This document shows positions 63,112 to 64,000 of a stretch of 64,000 nt of DNA, one piece after another. The translations under genes and the position numbers were made by a program. Location of the stretch: positions 800,001 to 864,000 of the forward strand of contig NZ_CP064295.1 in NCBI RefSeq assembly GCF_015476115.1, read 5' to 3'. Below the pieces are notes generated by a model. That model did no database searches. It was not told the DNA's origin and worked only from the letters and a program-made list of their open reading frames with translations. The stretch's first letter is position 1, and each line of letters begins with the position of its first letter. The DNA is from Aegicerativicinus sediminis (GTDB lineage: Bacteria > Bacteroidota > Bacteroidia > Flavobacteriales > Flavobacteriaceae).

Positions 63112-64000
63112 ACACGTAGCTTTTCTAAATTTTTATTCGATTTGAAATGGTATCCTTTCTTAGATCCATTAGCATAGCGCGGATCTTCCATCAAGGCGAG
63201 GCGCTCCATTTTAGAAACTTCAATTGAAATACAATCAAACTCTTCCATTACCTTACCTTCTATTCGGTAGACACCATTTCCCCTAAAAGGATATTGGGAA
63301 GCTGAAATAGGAAAATGAACCGTATCCACGAAATCGCCATCCCTGTCTATAAACGTGCCAAAATACATGCGTACACCCTTAGCTGTACGGGTATTCTTAG
63401 CCGTAATGAGATAACCATCGATAGACGCAATTTTTCCAACTAATTTTTCTAGCATTTTTGCACGCAAGCCATTATCTGAAGAATCTAGAAGTAAATCGAA
63501 TGGATTGCAGAGTGGGTACCCTAACAATTCAATCTGGTCGAAGGCAGCCTCTTCCTTGGTACAGGTCAATTCAGGAAGCTGATAAGAAACAGGTTTTGGT
63601 TTAAACAGGAGCTGTTCGGGATCTGACAAAGTTATTTTCTGAATCTTCATGTACGATTGCCATAATAATTCACGTTTGTTGACACCCGTAAATCTGAATG
63701 CATCTATTTTAATGAGAATACTTATCTGCTCTAATGAAATGGGTACACGCTCCAAAAAATCGTCTAAGTCTGAAAATGTTCCATGCTTATAGCGTTCCTC
63801 CACTAATTTTTGTGCGGTCTGTCCCTCAAAATTATGTAGGAACATAAACCCCAAATAGATATCCTTCCCATAAATAGTAGTTTCATAAAAACTGCGATTT
63901 ATACAAGGCGGCTCTATAGTCGCTCCTTTCATACGTGCCTCGTGCACATACAATTCAGTACGGTAAAACCCCCCCAAATTGTTAATGGTAGCCACCATAT
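63108..64000 (-). CDS. dnaE: DNA polymerase III alpha subunit (second, DnaE-type), C-terminal part
   Basis: Frame open to the window edge; about 297 residues of the C-terminus are visible. It has the finger segment MVATINNLGGFYRTELYVHEARMKGATIEPPCINRS, the helix-hairpin-helix region (FSDLDDFLERVPISLEQISILIKIDAF) and a C-terminal OB-fold (GKIASIDGYLITAKNTRTAKGVRMYFGTFIDRDGDF). The short C-terminus without a tau-binding tail and the coupling to dinB suggest the error-prone second DnaE of an SOS cassette rather than the replicative subunit. The ATG at 63998 is internal, not the start. Confidence 0.85.
   Translation of the reverse strand, partial: MVATINNLGGFYRTELYVHEARMKGATIEPPCINRSFYETTIYGKDIYLGFMFLHNFEGQTAQKLVEERYKHGTFSDLDDFLERVPISLEQISILIKIDAFRFTGVNKRELLWQSYMKIQKITLSDPEQLLFKPKPVSYQLPELTCTKEEAAFDQIELLGYPLCNPFDLLLDSSDNGLRAKMLEKLVGKIASIDGYLITAKNTRTAKGVRMYFGTFIDRDGDFVDTVHFPISASQYPFRGNGVYRIEGKVMEEFDCISIEVSKMERLALMEDPRYANGSKKGYHFKSNKNLEKLRV

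Noticed and set aside
1-64000. Mobile elements, CRISPR arrays, rRNA operons, prophage
   Set aside because: No transposase or integrase, no regularly spaced repeats with spacers, no rRNA sequence and only one tRNA were seen.

Overview
The window is chromosomal DNA of a member of the Bacteroidota, almost certainly family Flavobacteriaceae. The evidence is the AT-rich sequence, the order rplM-rpsI-rpsB-tsf-pyrH-frr, the many Bacteroidota-type proteins (DUF5686-like barrel, PorT-like barrel, DUF3109, DUF6503, a TonB-dependent receptor with a CarboxypepD_reg domain, Pit fused to PhoU), and promoters of the form TTTG-N19-TAnnTTTG with very short leaders and little Shine-Dalgarno signal. The genus cannot be told from the sequence. 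No rRNA, insertion sequence, prophage or CRISPR array was seen; nearly everything looks like core genome.

Layout. 1-664: end of a GH10 xylanase. 0.9-5.2 kb: translation block (rplM, rpsI, rpsB, tsf, pyrH, frr). 5.2-12.6 kb: a barrel protein, an MMPL/RND exporter, asnS, rpoN and a PAP2-like membrane protein. 12.6-15.7 kb (minus): a PorT-like barrel and an ExbB-membrane protein-ExbD-ExbD energiser operon, then tRNA-Ser(GGA), ansA and tatD. 17.8-25.3 kb: a retropepsin-like protease, a LuxR-type response regulator, a 36-aa membrane microprotein, odhB-odhA, two unknowns and a polyprenyl diphosphate synthase. 25.4-32.2 kb: a TetR-TolC-MFP-RND efflux operon with a clear operator candidate. 32.2-40.4 kb: aspS, a CLC channel, a cold-shock protein, tadA, dxs, a 55-aa membrane microprotein and dgt.

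40.5-49.1 kb is the most interesting part: a phosphate-acquisition island containing a TonB-dependent receptor, a beta-helix lipoprotein, a MORN-type secreted protein, an OprO/OprP-like porin and a Pit-PhoU transporter. Its promoters carry tandem 8-bp TTAAC-type repeats at an exact 11-bp period, resembling the cyanobacterial Pho box. The last repeat lies 27-28 bp before a (T/G)AnnTTTG -7 element in each case. One such promoter appears to drive no protein gene; it is followed by a 5' hairpin and, about 95 nt later, by a strong intrinsic terminator, so I propose a phosphate-regulated small RNA at 45356-45452.

49.1-64 kb: a DUF6503 lipoprotein, nrdB-nrdA (class Ia), a 638-bp intergenic region with an orphan bidirectional terminator, a LytTR regulator with a TPR histidine kinase, DUF3109, a MarC/small protein/flavoprotein operon, an S41 protease with dCMP deaminase, a HupE-like protein, and dinB coupled to a dnaE that runs off the window. 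Several genes (tatD, polyprenyl synthase, DUF3109, tetR) have a -7 element only 4-6 nt before the ATG and are probably leaderless.
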